A stretch of 41,415 bases of DNA, from positions 1-41,415 of the forward strand of contig JALVUQ010000053.1 of the NCBI GenBank assembly GCA_027035575.1, given 5' to 3'. Under the pieces are notes generated by a model. That model did not search any database. It was not told the DNA's origin and saw only the letters and a list, made by a program, of their open reading frames with translations. Shown one piece after another: positions 41,207 to 41,415 of the stretch; position 1 is the stretch's first letter; the number at the start of each line of letters is the position of its first letter. This DNA comes from Desulfurellales bacterium. Its GTDB lineage: Bacteria; Campylobacterota_A; Desulfurellia; Desulfurellales; Hippeaceae. Position numbers and translations under genes: made by a program.

Positions 41207-41415
41207 TTTTTGTCCTTTAAATAATAAAGCTCAATGTATTTTCTTTGAACCTCAAACGACCAGTGGACGTCTTTGATAAAGTTGCCGGCTTGAGCAAATT
41301 TTTCAGCCCTTAAAAGAGATACGAGTCTATCGTGTTCTTTGGTTGAGTTTTTCTCCCATTGGGCAACATACTCTCTGTTTGGCGGAAAGTCATACAGCCT
41401 TTGTTTGAGCTTGTT
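41203..41415 (-). CDS. GntR-family regulator, C-terminal FCD domain fragment (5' part outside window)
   Basis: The minus-strand frame is open from the right edge for 70 codons and stops with TGA at 41203-41205, sharing bases with the activase ATG. The fragment, beginning NKLKQRLYDFPPNREYV and containing WEKNSTKEHDRLVSLLRAEK and AGNFIKDVHWSFEVQR, fits the last helices of an FCD ligand domain (family pattern EHxxIxxAIxxxDxxxAxxxxxxH). FadR-type GntR regulators bind a small organic acid through this domain. The N-terminal winged helix is off the window. Position at the head of the operon makes it the likely hydroxyproline-responsive regulator; the sequence is short, so the family call is moderate. 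Confidence 0.6.
   Translation of the reverse strand, partial: NKLKQRLYDFPPNREYVAQWEKNSTKEHDRLVSLLRAEKFAQAGNFIKDVHWSFEVQRKYIELYYLKDKK

Overview
This 41.4-kb window reads as a piece of a compact, AT-leaning chromosome of a Gram-negative anaerobe. Gram-negative signs are an LptF/G-type permease, apolipoprotein N-acyltransferase and an outer-membrane-type lipoprotein. Anaerobe signs are a glycyl-radical enzyme with its radical-SAM activase and a multi-subunit iron-sulfur glutamate synthase. Genes are tightly packed, with many ATGA/GTGA overlaps. I see no rRNA, insertion sequence, prophage or CRISPR array. The gene set would suit a sulfur- or metal-reducing lineage such as Desulfurellales (Hippea/Desulfurella) or Deferribacterota; this is an inference from gene content, not an identification.

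Layout. 1-4.5 kb: the 3' end of tilS, prmC, then on the minus strand the ymdB-rny-ygfA group with a 6S RNA just upstream of ygfA. 4.5-9.6 kb (minus): a five-gene archaeal-type split glutamate synthase (FMN/ferredoxin subunit, four-cluster ferredoxin, FAD-NADH oxidoreductase, glutaminase, GXGXG subunit). A divergent promoter region with inverted repeats separates it from 9.7-16.5 kb (plus): methylmalonyl-CoA mutase, meaB, a lipoprotein gene, methylmalonyl-CoA epimerase, a CoA-disulfide-reductase-like flavoprotein and threonine synthase. 16.5-18.7 kb: tRNA-Lys, tRNA-Glu, an HU gene, tRNA-Val and tRNA-Asp, followed by a short CinA-like gene and a DUF3108 protein. 18.7-24.3 kb (minus): pstCAB-phoU-phoB-phoR without pstS, behind a candidate Pho box. 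24.7-27.5 kb (plus): tatA/B, tatC, prepilin peptidase and an LptF/G permease. 27.5-32.2 kb (minus): lnt, fmt, def, a second cinA and a TSUP permease. 32.3-33.3 kb: a stand-alone degenerate GGDEF protein. 33.3-35.8 kb (minus): an ABC-2 exporter with a TPR membrane protein. 35.9-41.4 kb (minus): a hydroxyproline-utilisation operon.

The most distinctive region is the right end. A GntR/FCD regulator (cut by the window), a radical-SAM activase, a trans-4-hydroxy-L-proline dehydratase (HypD), a proline-racemase-fold protein whose second catalytic Cys is Thr (hence a trans-3-hydroxy-L-proline dehydratase) and an ornithine-cyclodeaminase-family reductase form one tight operon. Together they would take 4-hydroxyproline to pyrroline-5-carboxylate and 3-hydroxyproline through pyrroline-2-carboxylate to proline. 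That combination implies use of collagen-like or cell-wall hydroxyproline. HypD keeps every diagnostic active-site residue at a constant offset from my recollection of the characterised clostridial enzyme.
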